This document shows positions 15,168-15,287 of a stretch of DNA of 15,287 nucleotides, piece after piece. Origin of the DNA: CAZTVF01 sp964616985 (GTDB lineage: Bacteria; Planctomycetota; Phycisphaerae; SM23-33). The DNA is taken from NCBI GenBank assembly GCA_964616985.1, contig CAZTVF010000122.1:1-15287 (forward strand). Reading direction: 5' to 3'. A program made the position numbers and the translations under genes. The notes beneath the pieces are model-generated. The model was given only the letters and a program-made list of their open reading frames with translations, had not been told where the DNA came from and did not search any database. The stretch's first letter is position 1, and every line of letters starts with the position of its first letter.

Positions 15168-15195
15168 TTGACCTTTTGGCCGGCAGGACTAGATT
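15168..15195 (+). promoter_or_regulatory. Sigma70-type promoter candidate for the cobalamin riboswitch transcript
   Basis: TTGACC (15168-15173, five of six consensus bases) is followed after 16 nt by TAGATT (15190-15195, four of six). Transcription would start near 15202, just where the riboswitch begins; that agreement is the main support. Confidence 0.5.
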
Positions 15196-15202
15196 AGGTG
15201 GC

Positions 15203-15287
15203 GTTACAGGTGTCCCACGGATTTGGGACAAAAGGGAAGGCCGTGAGAATCGGCCGCGGACGCGCCGCTGTAACCGGTGACGACCGC
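15203..15287 (+). promoter_or_regulatory. Cobalamin (B12) riboswitch, 5' part, cut by the window end
   Basis: The conserved core is clear: AGGTG (15208-15212); hairpin TGTCCC/GGGACA (15211-15216, 15225-15230); AAAGGGAA (15231-15238); stem GGCCG/CGGCC (15239-15243, 15251-15255) enclosing the GTGAGAAT that matches the GGTG-AA-TCC signature; and GCGG followed by CGCCGCTGTAACC (15263-15275), equivalent to the CCGCCACTGTAA block. The 3' half with the B12 box would lie beyond 15287. Such elements bind adenosylcobalamin or a related cobalamin and switch off B12 transport or synthesis genes, often btuB-type transporters; the regulated gene is outside the window. Confidence 0.93.

Overview
The window is high-GC DNA from a free-living bacterium rich in PAS-domain sensory kinases. 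Codon use, the integrase style and the kinase/CheB-CheR architecture would fit a planctomycete or a similar lineage, but no taxonomic marker gene is present, so this is an inference. Nothing looks like a plasmid backbone, phage or CRISPR locus.

From about 11.93 kb leftwards to 3.07 kb lies one minus-strand gene series: kaiC, three tandem kaiB paralogues (labelled here B3, B2, B1 in transcription order), a cytosolic multi-PAS histidine kinase, a CheB-CheR-PAS hybrid protein, and a five-bladed beta-propeller protein of glycosidase type. The last three are tightly packed (15-nt gap, then an ATGA start/stop overlap). After a 261-nt gap comes a second, membrane-anchored multi-PAS histidine kinase (about 2.81-0.08 kb), whose catalytic half closely resembles that of the first kinase. 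No kaiA, sasA, receiver-domain regulator or transcription factor is in the window. The KaiC has intact double-CatE motifs in both lobes, a Ser-Ser pair at the autophosphorylation position and a long C-terminal coiled coil. This resembles the KaiA-independent non-cyanobacterial KaiBC timing systems (for example Rhodobacter) more than the cyanobacterial oscillator. The likely picture is a KaiBC timing or stress module feeding PAS kinases and a CheB/CheR signalling protein; the output is not visible here.

Between kaiC and the first plus-strand gene is a 689-nt gene-free region with a nested perfect inverted repeat, further dyads and a short riboswitch-like motif. The plus-strand gene at 12.62-14.76 kb encodes a 712-residue protein that looks like a TIM-barrel glycoside hydrolase with extra C-terminal domains. 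It is followed directly by the C-terminal remnant of a tyrosine recombinase (14.76-15.13 kb). The window ends inside a well-conserved cobalamin riboswitch on the plus strand, with a plausible promoter just ahead of it; the gene it controls lies outside.

Two GA-rich repeat tracts of almost equal length (112 and 113 nt) bracket the kaiB trio, and the downstream tracts' coding-strand GGAG units may serve as ribosome-binding sites.
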